From assembly GCA_016213435.1 (NCBI GenBank), contig JACRAL010000054.1:1-49774 (forward strand): DNA of 49,774 bases. Reading direction: 5' to 3'. How positions within the stretch are numbered: the stretch's first letter is position 1; each line of letters begins with the position of its first letter. The DNA is from Bacteroidota bacterium (GTDB lineage Bacteria > Bacteroidota > Bacteroidia > Palsa-948). The position numbers and the translations under genes are program-made. The notes beneath the pieces were generated by a model. It was not told the origin of the DNA. It did no database searches and was given only the letters and a program-made list of their open reading frames with translations. Below are positions 33,278-42,183 of the stretch, in pieces.

Positions 33278-34021
33278 ATGAAAATATCCATCATTACCGT
33301 TTGCTTTAACAGCGCTGATACCATTGAAACCACCCTTCAGTCCGTGCTGAATCAGGATTACGGAGATATTGAATACATCCTTGTTGACGGAAAATCCTCC
33401 GACAACACACTTTCAATCATAGAAAAATATAAATCAAGGATAGCAAAAATAATTTCCGAAAAAGATGATGGGATTTATTTTGCGATCAACAAAGGGATTA
33501 GTACAGCTACAGGTGATGTGGTTGGAATTCTTCATGCAGATGATTTTTATGCCGATGAAAAAATCATCTCTCGTGTGGTGAAAGAACTTTCGGAAAAGAA
33601 AACAGACAGCATTTACGGAGACCTGCAATATGTTTCAAGAGAAAACCCTCAGAAGATTATCCGCAATTGGAGATCAGGCGCATATTACCCAAAACTTTTT
33701 TTGAAGGGATGGATGCCTCCCCATCCAACTTTTTTTGTGAAGCGAAAATGCTACGAGCAGTTCGGAGCATTTAACACGCTATTTTCTTTTTCGGCAGACT
33801 ATGAGCTCATGCTCCGTTTTTTGTACAAGCATAAGATCAGCACCTCTTATATTCCAGAAGTGCTGGTAAAAATGAGAACAGGCGGAAAAAGCAATGTAAC
33901 TTTCAAAAACAGAATTAAAGCCAACCGCGAAGACCGCCTTACCTGGAAAATAAACGGACTAAAGCCCGGCAAGTTGACCACTATATTAAAACCTCTCTCT
34001 AAACTCAAGCAGTTTTTTTAA
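33278..34021 (+). CDS. Glycosyltransferase family 2
   Basis: Inverting GT-A enzyme. I take the ATG at 33278 (MKISIITVCFNSADTIETTL) because the longer frame from 33242 overlaps asnB. That gives 247 residues. The nucleotide-binding strand QDYGDIEYILVDGKSSDNTL, ISEKDDGIYFAINKGI, and the metal site ILHADDFYADEK (DxD equivalent) are present, then WMPPHPTFFVKR. It resembles the WcaA/colanic-acid type GT2. Last gene in the copA-glycan run; converges with mtgA. Confidence 0.93.
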   Translation: MKISIITVCFNSADTIETTLQSVLNQDYGDIEYILVDGKSSDNTLSIIEKYKSRIAKIISEKDDGIYFAINKGISTATGDVVGILHADDFYADEKIISRVVKELSEKKTDSIYGDLQYVSRENPQKIIRNWRSGAYYPKLFLKGWMPPHPTFFVKRKCYEQFGAFNTLFSFSADYELMLRFLYKHKISTSYIPEVLVKMRTGGKSNVTFKNRIKANREDRLTWKINGLKPGKLTTILKPLSKLKQFF

Positions 34022-34045
34022 AGATCCTCTAATACCTTTTAATAA

Positions 34046-34753
34046 TTATTTTTTCTCTTTCTCTTCTTCCCCATACTTTAATTCCCCTCCCCAGTTTTTT
34101 ATTTGTCCGCGTATCCAGCTTTGCCGCGTGCGCACATAAGCGCTTGGATTTTTCACCAGCAGCTTAAAGGGATTCGGCAACACAGAGACAAGCAAGGCAG
34201 CCTGCTCGCGCGAAAGTTTTTTTGCATCCTGCTTAAAAAACTCTTTGGATGCCGCCTGCGCTCCGTAAATCCCATCTCCAAACTCAATAACGTTCAGATA
34301 TACTTCCATGATCCGTTCTTTGCTCCAGAAGGTTTCTATCAGGAAAGTAAAATACACTTCCATGCCTTTTCTTATCCAGCTTCTGCCGGGCCAGAGGAAA
34401 ACATTTTTTGCCGTTTGCTGGCTGATGGTGCTGGCTCCGCGCTTGTGCCGGCTGTGCTCGTTATGTTCCACAGCTTTTTCTATTGCATCAAAATCAAATC
34501 CGTAATGCTCTAAGAAATTCTGGTCTTCGGAACAAACAACGGCCAGTTGAAGATTGGGAGAGATTTCTTCCAGAAAAATCCATTTCTTTTTCAGTTTTAC
34601 CTCTCGCTTACTGTCAAACAACTGTTGGCCGCTTCTCAACACCATCAGCGGAGTAACGGGAACGGGAATCCAGCGAAAAAAAATTACAGAAACAATGCTG
34701 ATAATACAAAACCATAAGCAGATTCTCAGAAAGATGCGCCAAATTCTTTTCAT
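34046..34753 (-). CDS. mtgA: Monofunctional biosynthetic peptidoglycan transglycosylase
   Basis: Polymerises lipid II into glycan strands at the inner membrane (GT51). The 235 residues have one N-terminal membrane helix (about 6-26), then the catalytic Glu region VVCSEDQNFLEHYGFD (about 88-103), RGASTISQQTAKNVFLWPGR and IMEVYLNVIEFGDGIYGAQA with the second Glu, and EQAALLVSVLPNPF. No transpeptidase domain, so monofunctional. The gene converges with the GT2 gene, with only 24 bases between their stops. Confidence 0.95.
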   Translation of the reverse strand: MKRIWRIFLRICLWFCIISIVSVIFFRWIPVPVTPLMVLRSGQQLFDSKREVKLKKKWIFLEEISPNLQLAVVCSEDQNFLEHYGFDFDAIEKAVEHNEHSRHKRGASTISQQTAKNVFLWPGRSWIRKGMEVYFTFLIETFWSKERIMEVYLNVIEFGDGIYGAQAASKEFFKQDAKKLSREQAALLVSVLPNPFKLLVKNPSAYVRTRQSWIRGQIKNWGGELKYGEEEKEKK

Positions 34754-34774
34754 AATTTATTGAGAAATGAACGT

Positions 34775-34825
34775 TACGAAAATACGAAATAGTAAAAGCG
34801 ATTTCTTTATTTTCGTATGTTCGTA
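34775..34825. repeat. ACGAA-type inverted repeat upstream of sixA and mtgA
   Basis: Left arm TACGAAAATACGAAAT (34775-34790), right arm TATTTTCGTATGTTCGTA (34808-34825), followed by CCGATAACTATCG. It lies between the divergent starts of mtgA (34753) and the sixA-like gene (34863). Confidence 0.65.
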
Positions 34826-34862
34826 CTCCCGATAACTATCGAGATCGTTTTTCGTAGATTTC

Positions 34863-35366
34863 ATGAAAACCATTTACATTATGAGACATGCCAAAGCAGA
34901 AGACAAATCTGCTACGGGAATGGATTTTGACCGGACGCTCACCGAAAAAGGAATCAGTAATGCGGAAAAAATGGGAAAGCGGCTTGCCCAAAGAGAAGTG
35001 CTGCCCAATCTCATTATCACCAGCCCGGCACGGAGAGCACTGCAAACAGCACAAATTATCGGAAAGATAATTAAATACTCGGGCAAGATCATTCAAAACG
35101 AAACTATTTATAACTCAACGGTTCCCGCACTGATCGACATAATAAGAAATACCGGGGAAGGTATTCAATCCCTTATGCTGGTGGGACACAATCCTTCTCT
35201 TACGGACCTTGTGAATTATTTTTGCCCCTCTGCATCCGATAGCCATCGGATTAAAAATCTGCCAAAAGCAGGAATTGCAGGAATAGAAATATCAGAAGAT
35301 GGCTGGAAGAATATAATGCACCGATGCGGGCAACTGCTTTTCTTTGATTATCCGAAAAAGAAATAA
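34863..35366 (+). CDS. SixA-like histidine phosphatase family protein
   Basis: Phosphohistidine phosphatases of the SixA type. The 167 residues begin MKTIYIMRHAKAED with the catalytic RHA triad at 8-10, Asp-Arg-xLTExG (FDRTLTEKGISNAEKM), the Arg of ITSPARRALQTAQI and the second His of LVGHNPSLTDLVNYF. The insert SASDSHRIKNLPKAG near the end is encoded by the palindrome ATCCGATAGCCATCGGAT (35234-35251), another short in-frame repeat. Partner His kinases are unknown; the orphan kinase at 15628 is too far to assign. Confidence 0.9.
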   Translation: MKTIYIMRHAKAEDKSATGMDFDRTLTEKGISNAEKMGKRLAQREVLPNLIITSPARRALQTAQIIGKIIKYSGKIIQNETIYNSTVPALIDIIRNTGEGIQSLMLVGHNPSLTDLVNYFCPSASDSHRIKNLPKAGIAGIEISEDGWKNIMHRCGQLLFFDYPKKK

Positions 35367-35459
35367 TAATCGTTATTCGGGTTGATTCTTATTTTGAAGT
35401 GCCTGAAATTTGTTATTATAAATAAAAAATTACTCTACTAATTCGGGGGTCGATGGTTT

Positions 35460-36044
35460 ATGAATTTTTTAGCACACCTATATCTCTCCGACAACGATGA
35501 TCAGTTAATGATAGGTAATTTCATTGCTGATTCCGTGAAGGGAAGTATGTTTAAGAATTATCCTGAAGGAATTGCAAAAGGAATTAAGCTTCACCGCGCC
35601 ATTGATTTTTACAGCGACAACCATCCTGTCTTTTTGCAAAGTGTGATCCGCCTGCGACCTGCTTACAGGAAATATGCCGGAGTTGTTGTGGATATTTTTT
35701 ACGATCACTTTCTTGCTAAAAACTGGAAAGACTATTCTGAAAAACCATTGAAGCAATATGCGGATGAAGTCCATTCCCTCATGATGAAAAATATTTTTAT
35801 AATGCCGGATAATTCATTGATGTTTTTGAAATATGCCATGCGAACCAACCGCATGGTTTCTTATGCAACGATTGAAGGAATTGGTGAAACACTATATGGT
35901 ATGAGCCGAAGAACCACATTCAAATCGAATATGGAATTGTCGGTGAACAACCTGAAAGAAAATTATCCTTTGTTTGAAAATGAGTTCAGAGAGTTTTTTG
36001 AAGAAGCCAGGATGTTTGCAGTAGAATGGATAAAGAATCACTAA
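35460..36044 (+). CDS. Acyl carrier protein phosphodiesterase (AcpH-like, DUF479)
   Basis: AcpH removes the 4'-phosphopantetheine arm from ACP. The 194 residues open with MNFLAHLYLSDNDDQLMIGN and FIADSVKGSMF, then KLHRAIDFYSDNHP and VVDIFYDHFLAKNW, carrying the family's HD-type metal residues (H in LHRAID, D/H in IFYDHFL). Length is normal for AcpH (about 190). Stands alone, with an 93-base spacer after the sixA-like gene and convergent to aroC across a small hairpin. Confidence 0.9.
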   Translation: MNFLAHLYLSDNDDQLMIGNFIADSVKGSMFKNYPEGIAKGIKLHRAIDFYSDNHPVFLQSVIRLRPAYRKYAGVVVDIFYDHFLAKNWKDYSEKPLKQYADEVHSLMMKNIFIMPDNSLMFLKYAMRTNRMVSYATIEGIGETLYGMSRRTTFKSNMELSVNNLKENYPLFENEFREFFEEARMFAVEWIKNH

Positions 36045-36045
36045 C

Positions 36046-36065
36046 TCACAGATTTTACTCTGTGA
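36046..36065. terminator. Small hairpin between convergent acpH-like and aroC genes
   Basis: Perfect 7-bp stem TCACAGA (36046-36052) and TCTGTGA (36059-36065) with a 6-base loop filling the gap between two convergent stops. There is no clear T run, so termination is likely but not proven. Confidence 0.5.
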
Positions 36066-37157
36066 CTACATTTTGATAGTTCTATTTCTTAGTAAATGAT
36101 CCGCTAAAACTATTGCAGTCATTGCTTCCACAACAGACACAGCGCGCGGAAGAACACAAGGATCGTGTCGTCCTTTTCCACTTATCTCAACTTCTTCTCC
36201 TCTTTTATTTACCGTCATTTGTTTTTGCATGATGGTTGCAACCGGCTTAAATGCCACGCGGAAATAAATATCATCACCATTGGAAATTCCTCCGAGCACT
36301 CCTCCGCTGTTATTTGTTTTGAACGCAATCGCCCCCTTCTCCTTTGGAGCAGGGTTGGGGATGAGACCATCGTTATGCTCACTTCCTTTCATCTTCACTC
36401 CTTCGAATCCGCTGCCAATTTCAAAACCTTTCACTGCATTGATACCAAGCATAGCTTTACCTAGGTCGGCATGAAGTTTATCAAATACAGGCTCGCCCAA
36501 ACCTGCTGGAACATGTTGTGCCACACAAGTAATTACGCCTCCGATTGTGTCGCCTTCTTTACGCACTTGCTCAATTCTTTTAATCATGGTATCGGCAATC
36601 AATTCATCGGGACAGCGAACCACATTCGATTCTATTTTTGACAAATCCAATTCCTTGTAGTTCCTCAATAATTTTATTTCTCCCACCTGCGAAGTGTAGG
36701 CCGATATTTTAATTCCGTATTTATTCAGAAAAAGTTTTGCAATGGCTCCTCCAACTACCGATGAAACTGTGGCGCGTGCCGATGCTCTTCCAGCGCCATT
36801 ATAATCTCTAATGCCGTATTTTTTATCATAAGTATAATCCGCATGCGAAGGACGATATGCATCCATTAAATGGTCGTAGTCTTCAGATTTATGGTTTTCG
36901 TTTCGGATGATGAAGCCGATGGGTGTTCCTGTAGTTTTTCCTTCAAAAATTCCTGAGAGGAATTCTACTTTATCACTTTCTTTTCTTTGTGAAACAATTT
37001 TTGATTGTCCTGGCCGTCTGCGGTCGAGTTCGGATTGAATAAAATTCAAATCAATTTCTAATCCGGAAGGACAGCCGTCAATTACTCCGCCCAATGCAAC
37101 TCCGTGCGATTCGCCAAAAGTGGTTAGAGTAAATATTTTGCCGATTGTGTTGGACAT
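36066..37157 (-). CDS. aroC: Chorismate synthase
   Basis: Last step of the shikimate pathway: EPSP to chorismate, FMN-dependent. The 363 residues show the signatures [34 protein letters not shown] and [20 protein letters not shown], and [20 protein letters not shown]. Residues about 265-277 ([19 protein letters not shown] region) are an extra stretch between a conserved loop and the NSGGVLGG segment, encoded by a palindromic element at 36329-36365. The rest matches the usual length, so the enzyme is probably active. Confidence 0.96.
   Translation of the reverse strand: MSNTIGKIFTLTTFGESHGVALGGVIDGCPSGLEIDLNFIQSELDRRRPGQSKIVSQRKESDKVEFLSGIFEGKTTGTPIGFIIRNENHKSEDYDHLMDAYRPSHADYTYDKKYGIRDYNGAGRASARATVSSVVGGAIAKLFLNKYGIKISAYTSQVGEIKLLRNYKELDLSKIESNVVRCPDELIADTMIKRIEQVRKEGDTIGGVITCVAQHVPAGLGEPVFDKLHADLGKAMLGINAVKGFEIGSGFEGVKMKGSEHNDGLIPNPAPKEKGAIAFKTNNSGGVLGGISNGDDIYFRVAFKPVATIMQKQMTVNKRGEEVEISGKGRHDPCVLPRAVSVVEAMTAIVLADHLLRNRTIKM
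36329..36365. repeat. Palindromic element in frame in aroC
   Basis: CGCCCCCTTCTCC, TTT, GGAGCAGGGTTGGGGATGAG: imperfect hairpin with the GGGGATGAG tail (reverse of CTCATCCCC). Translated as part of [15 protein letters not shown] in aroC (minus strand). Confidence 0.8.
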
Positions 37158-37181
37158 TGTGCAGTAAAATTAAGAAATAAC

Positions 37182-37931
37182 TCAGAAGAGGATTCCGAAT
37201 TTGATGCCTGCGGAGGCAAAGCGCCTGCCAAGAGGTGATTGATTTATTTCACAATTAAATTCAGGCCCACATTGAAGTATATGTTTTCGTTTGGTATACT
37301 TTAAAATATCTATACCCATTATTCCAAATAATGCCCAGTTGTGTTTGATGTAATGCGGTGGAAAAGCATCATACTCACTATTGCCATTTTCTCTAAAAAA
37401 TGTTGAGCCGGATATCCCTACATTAAAATTTAACAGTCTGTTTTTTTTCAAATAGATTTGGTAATTCATTTTCACAGGTAAGTGAAGAAATAAGTCTAAG
37501 TAAACATAATCTGAGGAATATGATCTTGTGGTATAAGGGTATTTATTTTCATAATGCGTTATTGTGGTTGTTCCCATGTAATGAAAAACTTCTGCATTAA
37601 GACCGATATTAATAAAGAGTTTTCGTGAAATTTTTTTGGATTGTATCTGAAATCCTAATTTATAACCAACTCTTGGTTGTTCTTTTATCTTGTCAAATGT
37701 TTTATAGCAATTACAATCTGCAGGGTCATAGTTAAAAGGGAAGATTTTTTCGCCAAGATTAAAACTTGCAGTTGGAGAAAAATAAAATCCAACTCGCCAT
37801 CTATTTTCTTTGCTTCCTTTTGCTAAAGAAGTATCTAAGTTCGAACCCTCCGGAATGTTTATCTCTTGCGAAAATGCATCTGTTTGAAGTAAGTAGAAGA
37901 AGCAAAAAACATATACCAATATTTTTCTCAT
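37182..37931 (-). CDS. Outer-membrane beta-barrel-like protein of unknown function
   Basis: I place the start at 37931 (MRKILVYVFCFFYLLQTDAF), which gives a clean signal peptide cut after AFSQ (about 22); the longer frame from 37955 adds 8 residues. The 249-residue mature protein alternates aromatic/hydrophobic strands (RWRVGFYFSPTASFN, VGYKLGFQIQSKK, LFINIGLNAEVF, FGIMGIDILKY) and ends with GIKFGILF, an outer-membrane barrel-type C-terminal strand with terminal Phe. No catalytic motif. It is divergent from hutI, with 29 bases between their starts. Confidence 0.7.
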   Translation of the reverse strand: MRKILVYVFCFFYLLQTDAFSQEINIPEGSNLDTSLAKGSKENRWRVGFYFSPTASFNLGEKIFPFNYDPADCNCYKTFDKIKEQPRVGYKLGFQIQSKKISRKLFINIGLNAEVFHYMGTTTITHYENKYPYTTRSYSSDYVYLDLFLHLPVKMNYQIYLKKNRLLNFNVGISGSTFFRENGNSEYDAFPPHYIKHNWALFGIMGIDILKYTKRKHILQCGPEFNCEINQSPLGRRFASAGIKFGILF

Positions 37932-37960
37932 CTTTGGAGGGAATTGCCAAACCAAAAGTA

Positions 37961-39202
37961 GTGAAAATCCTGATAAAAAATATAAAGTCGCTTGTTCAAT
38001 TCGATGATGGTAAGCGATTAAAAGTTTCAGGGCTTGAGATGAAAAAACTTCCTTGTCTTGAAAATGCCTGGCTTGCCATTGAAGGGGATAAAATCGCAGA
38101 TTTCGGAGAGATGAAAGATTTTCCGGGAATTTCTGATTGGAGCAATTTGCAGGTAATCGATGCGAGCGGTAAATTGGTTTTCCCGAGCTGGTGCGATTCT
38201 CATACGCACATTGTTTATGCCGGAAACCGTGAGCAGGAATTTGTTGACCGAATCAATGGATTGTCCTACGAAGAGATCGCAAAACGAGGTGGAGGAATCC
38301 TGAACTCGGCAAAAAAACTAGCGGATGCCACAGAAGATGAATTGTTTGAATCTGCTATGAAACGGATCCGCGAAGTGATCTTGCTTGGGACAGGAGCGAT
38401 CGAAATAAAAAGCGGTTACGGTCTTTCTTTCGAAGCAGAACTAAAAATGCTTCGAGTGATAAAGAAGATAAAGGGGAATATAGCTATTCCGGTAAGGGCA
38501 ACTTTTTTAGGTGCACATGCCGTTCCTGTAGGAATCACAAAGGAAAATCATATTGAAAATGTTATTAGTAAAATGCTTCCGAAGATCGCTGAAGAAAAAT
38601 TAGCGGATTACTGCGATGTGTTTTGCGAAAGAAATTATTTTACGAAAGATGAAACAATCAGAATTCTTGTCGAAGCAAATAAATACGGAATCAAAGGCAA
38701 AGTTCATGCAGAGCAATTGAGCCATGCAGGCGGAATAGAGGCGGGCGTTGAATCCAAAGCCCTCAGTGTGGATCATTTGGAATTTGCAAATGAAAGCGAT
38801 CTTTCTCTTTTGAAAAGTTCTGATACCATGCCGACCATTTTGCCGGGTGCGCAGTTTTTTCTTGGACTGCAATATCCTCCGGCAAGAAAAATGATCGATG
38901 CGGGTTTGCCTCTTGCCATTGCCAGTGATTACAATCCCGGTTCTTGTCCTAGCGGAAACATGAACTTTATGATTGCTCTCGCCTGTATTAATTATAAACT
39001 TACTCCGGAAGAAGCAATCAATGCTGCTACGATCAATTCCGCTTATGCAATGGGATTGGGCAAAACCCATGGAAGTATTGCGATCGGCAAACAGGCAAAT
39101 ATTTTCATTACGAAAGAAATTCCTAACTATGCAGTTATTCCGTATTCATTTGCAAATAATCCGGTCGAAACAGTAATTTTGGACGGGAAGGTTATTTCAT
39201 AG
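37961..39202 (+). CDS. hutI: Imidazolonepropionase (histidine degradation)
   Basis: Hydrolyses 4-imidazolone-5-propionate to N-formimino-glutamate. I place the start at GTG 37961 (KILIKNIKSLVQFDDGK follows); no ATG exists in the right place, and the upstream in-frame ATG lies in the divergent gene. This gives 413 residues, the usual size. Amidohydrolase metal ligands are in WCDSHTHIVYAGNREQEF; KSGYGLSFEAE, FLGAHAVPVG, KVHAEQLSHAGG, and ASDYNPGSCPSGNM are the other family blocks. The next gene is a GT-C membrane protein, followed by ftcD. Confidence 0.95.
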   Translation: MKILIKNIKSLVQFDDGKRLKVSGLEMKKLPCLENAWLAIEGDKIADFGEMKDFPGISDWSNLQVIDASGKLVFPSWCDSHTHIVYAGNREQEFVDRINGLSYEEIAKRGGGILNSAKKLADATEDELFESAMKRIREVILLGTGAIEIKSGYGLSFEAELKMLRVIKKIKGNIAIPVRATFLGAHAVPVGITKENHIENVISKMLPKIAEEKLADYCDVFCERNYFTKDETIRILVEANKYGIKGKVHAEQLSHAGGIEAGVESKALSVDHLEFANESDLSLLKSSDTMPTILPGAQFFLGLQYPPARKMIDAGLPLAIASDYNPGSCPSGNMNFMIALACINYKLTPEEAINAATINSAYAMGLGKTHGSIAIGKQANIFITKEIPNYAVIPYSFANNPVETVILDGKVIS

Positions 39203-39206
39203 TTTT

Positions 39207-40454
39207 ATGAATAGTAAAAATATTCCAATTTTTATTTCAATAATTGTTCTCCTGCAACTTGTTGTTCTTTTTATTATTCAACCTGAAATCAACCTTTGGG
39301 AGGACCATAACATGGCTGTGAGTTTGCTTCAAACAGGAGATGCATTCTGTTATAATGACGGGCAGCCAAATCATTCTTTTGTCTTTCCTGTATATTATGG
39401 TGTTGTTTTTTTTGTTTATAAAATTTTTGGCATAGTTCCGATATATGTGGCAGCGCTTCATTTAATATTTAATGGAGCTACTGCTTTTTTTGCATATAAA
39501 GCAGCTGTTTTTTTTATTGAAACAAATTCTCTGATAGATAAAATCTTTTTTGCAAGAGATAAAATAGCCTCTGTGCTTGCGTGTAGTGTTCTTTTTCATC
39601 CGTTTATTTTTTGGTATTCATTTGCAAATGTCCATCCCTTTGCTTTCGATATGTTTTTCTTTTATGCATGCCTTTTTTTTACCACAGTATATTTTCGAAA
39701 TAAAACAATGCTTAATCTTTTGATCTTTGCTGTGGTGTATGGACTCGCTGTACTTGATCGGCCCACACTTATGGTTTGTGTTATTCCATTTCTTCTGTTA
39801 TCCTTTAAATATATGGAAACCAATAAAATCATCTTAAATTTCTCCGTTATCAGTATCCTTTCAATAATGATTATTGCACCTTATCTGATCCGGAATTATC
39901 ACACAGATAAGATATTTGGTTTTAATTCAAATACGGGGAAAATACTCTGGAAAGGAGTTCTATATAATTCGGAAGGAAGTAATTACCTTAAAAACGGGAA
40001 AAACTATTATGCTGCTTTGGGCAGTAAGGATTTTGGGTTACTTATTAATCTTTCCGTAAAGGATCAGAATAAATTTTTTATGAATAAATATATTGAAATA
40101 TGGAAAGAGGATCCTTTTCAGGTAATCAAAATGTATCTTGTTAAGCTGAAAAATTTCTGGTGGTTTCGTGAAAACATAGGAAATGAATATTCTCAGGCAA
40201 TTCAAACTTTTATTCCTTTATATAAAATCATGTATGGCGGAATGCTCCTATTTGCAGTTTTTTTCTGCATGTTCTCAAGTAAAGGAATTTTTTTTCTGGT
40301 TTCTGCACCAATTGCACTTTCTCTTTTTCAATCTTTTTTTTATGTAGAGACGAGGCATAGAATAATTATTGAGCCCATTTTAATATTTCTAGCCATATTA
40401 GGATTATTTTTATTGCGGCATAAATTAAGTATTTTGAAAAATAATTATAATTAA
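39207..40454 (+). CDS. GT-C-like multi-spanning membrane protein
   Basis: The 415 residues contain about 9-10 membrane helices and an outer loop with NLWEDHNMAVSLLQTGDAFC then GQPNHSFVFPVYYGVVFFVY, like GT39-family proteins in which an acidic pair follows the first helix. A cytoplasmic or periplasmic domain is around GILWKGVLYNSEGSN. It lies between hutI and ftcD, 4 bases after the first and 5 bases before the second, so it is co-transcribed with histidine-degradation genes with no evident link in function. Strongly AT-rich relative to both neighbours. Specific transfer reaction unknown. Confidence 0.7.
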   Translation: MNSKNIPIFISIIVLLQLVVLFIIQPEINLWEDHNMAVSLLQTGDAFCYNDGQPNHSFVFPVYYGVVFFVYKIFGIVPIYVAALHLIFNGATAFFAYKAAVFFIETNSLIDKIFFARDKIASVLACSVLFHPFIFWYSFANVHPFAFDMFFFYACLFFTTVYFRNKTMLNLLIFAVVYGLAVLDRPTLMVCVIPFLLLSFKYMETNKIILNFSVISILSIMIIAPYLIRNYHTDKIFGFNSNTGKILWKGVLYNSEGSNYLKNGKNYYAALGSKDFGLLINLSVKDQNKFFMNKYIEIWKEDPFQVIKMYLVKLKNFWWFRENIGNEYSQAIQTFIPLYKIMYGGMLLFAVFFCMFSSKGIFFLVSAPIALSLFQSFFYVETRHRIIIEPILIFLAILGLFLLRHKLSILKNNYN

Positions 40455-40459
40455 TTTTT

Positions 40460-42109
40460 ATGAGTACACTTATTGAATGCGTTCCAAACTTCTCCGAAGG
40501 AAATGATTTACACATCATCGAACAAATTGCTGACGAGATAGAAAAAGTTGACGGAGTAAAACTTTTAAATGTTGATCCGGGCAAAGCAACCAACAGAACA
40601 GTTGTGACCTTGGTTGGAACTCCTGATGCCTGCGTTGAAGCCTGTTTTCAGGCAATCAAAAAAGCCGGGGAACTTATCGATATGAGCAAGCACAAAGGCG
40701 AACATCCGCGAATGGGTGCAACCGATGTGTGTCCGTTCATTCCTATTTCCGGAATTTCAATGGCTGAAACTGCGGAGTATGCAAAAAAATTAGCCGAACG
40801 TGTTGGCAAAGAATTGAAGATCCCCGTTTATCTGTACGAACACGCACAAAAAAATCCTATACGAAAAAATCTTTCCATCATCCGCGAAGGAGAATACGAA
40901 GGTTTTTTCAAAAAAATAAAACTGGCAGAATGGAAACCCGATTTTGGTCCTGCTGAGTATGATGCAAAACGAGGTGCAACTGTAATTGGTGCACGCGATT
41001 TTCTGATTGCATACAATGTGAATCTGAATACAACTTCCACACGCAGGGCAAATGCAGTGGCATTCGATGTGCGCGAGGCGGGAAGAAAAGTTAAAAATGA
41101 AAAAGGCGTAGAAGTTATTCAGCCCGGAACTTGCAAAGCAGTAAAAGGAATTGGCTGGTTCATTCAGGAATATGGAATTGCACAAGTGAGTATGAATCTT
41201 ACGGACATTAACATTACTCCTGTTCACATCGCGTTTGAAGAGTGTGTGAAGAGTGCAGCTAACCGGGGAATGCGAGTTACAGGTTCTGAATTGATCGGAT
41301 TAATTCCATTGCAATCCATGCTTGATGCAGGAAAATATTTCCTGAAAAAACAACAACGATCGATTGGTGTTTCAGAAAAGGAATTGATAAAGATCGCGGT
41401 AAAATCACTTGGACTCGATGATCTTGCTCCTTTCAAACCCGAAGAAAGAATTATTGAATATTTATTGAATACGGATTCAAGTGCGAAGTTGGTAAAGATG
41501 AATTTAGTTGACTTCGCAGAAGAAACTGCAAGCGAAAGCCCTGCTCCCGGAGGCGGAAGTATTTCTGCCTATGTTGGTGCGCTCGGAATTTCACTTGGAA
41601 CAATGGTGGCAAACCTTTCTTCTCACAAAAAAGGTTGGGATGCGCGATGGGAAGAGTTTTCTCAATGGGCGGAGAAGGGTCAAAAAATAAAAAATGAACT
41701 TTTGCAATTAGTGGATGAAGACACAAATGCCTTCAATAAGATCATGACTGCATTTGGCTTGCCAAAATCTACGCCCGATGAAAAGAAAGAAAGAGACAAG
41801 GCAATCCAGGCAGCAACAAAATATGCTACCGAAATTCCATTTAAGGTGATGCAATTGAGTTATGAGTCAATGGAAATAATAAAGGCAATGGTTGAAAAAG
41901 GGAATCCTAATTCAGTGACCGATGCCGGTGTGGGAGCATTATGCGCACGAAGCGCTGTGCTTGGAGCAGGCATGAATGTTAAGATCAACGCGAAAGGGCT
42001 CGCTGATAAAAAATTTGCGCGAAGCATCGTTCTGAAAGCAAAGAACATTGAAGAGAAAGCAAAAAAAATGGAAGCAACCGTTCTTGCTATTGTTAGAAGA
42101 AAAATTTAA
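40460..42109 (+). CDS. ftcD: Bifunctional glutamate formimidoyltransferase / formimidoyl-THF cyclodeaminase
   Basis: Transfers the formimino group from formimino-glutamate to tetrahydrofolate, then deaminates it, feeding histidine nitrogen and one-carbon units. The 549 residues hold an N-terminal formiminotransferase (opening LIECVPNFSEGNDLHIIEQI, HPRMGATDVCPFIPI) and, from about 345, a cyclodeaminase domain (LVDFAEETASESPAPGGGSI, AYVGALGISLGTMVANLSSH). The size equals the animal FTCD fusion. It works directly after HutI, so the two genes make a partial hut operon; hutH and hutU are not in the window. Confidence 0.95.
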   Translation: MSTLIECVPNFSEGNDLHIIEQIADEIEKVDGVKLLNVDPGKATNRTVVTLVGTPDACVEACFQAIKKAGELIDMSKHKGEHPRMGATDVCPFIPISGISMAETAEYAKKLAERVGKELKIPVYLYEHAQKNPIRKNLSIIREGEYEGFFKKIKLAEWKPDFGPAEYDAKRGATVIGARDFLIAYNVNLNTTSTRRANAVAFDVREAGRKVKNEKGVEVIQPGTCKAVKGIGWFIQEYGIAQVSMNLTDINITPVHIAFEECVKSAANRGMRVTGSELIGLIPLQSMLDAGKYFLKKQQRSIGVSEKELIKIAVKSLGLDDLAPFKPEERIIEYLLNTDSSAKLVKMNLVDFAEETASESPAPGGGSISAYVGALGISLGTMVANLSSHKKGWDARWEEFSQWAEKGQKIKNELLQLVDEDTNAFNKIMTAFGLPKSTPDEKKERDKAIQAATKYATEIPFKVMQLSYESMEIIKAMVEKGNPNSVTDAGVGALCARSAVLGAGMNVKINAKGLADKKFARSIVLKAKNIEEKAKKMEATVLAIVRRKI

Positions 42110-42183
42110 AACGGGAAATAATATTTTGGATTGAAACAAAAAAAATGGTATTAGCGTAAAAGCAAAAAGGCAATGAAGACGAT

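Noticed and set aside
37766-37960. Upstream extension of hutI
   Set aside because: It would run through the divergent barrel-like gene's signal peptide; HutI homology begins at the GTG 37961.
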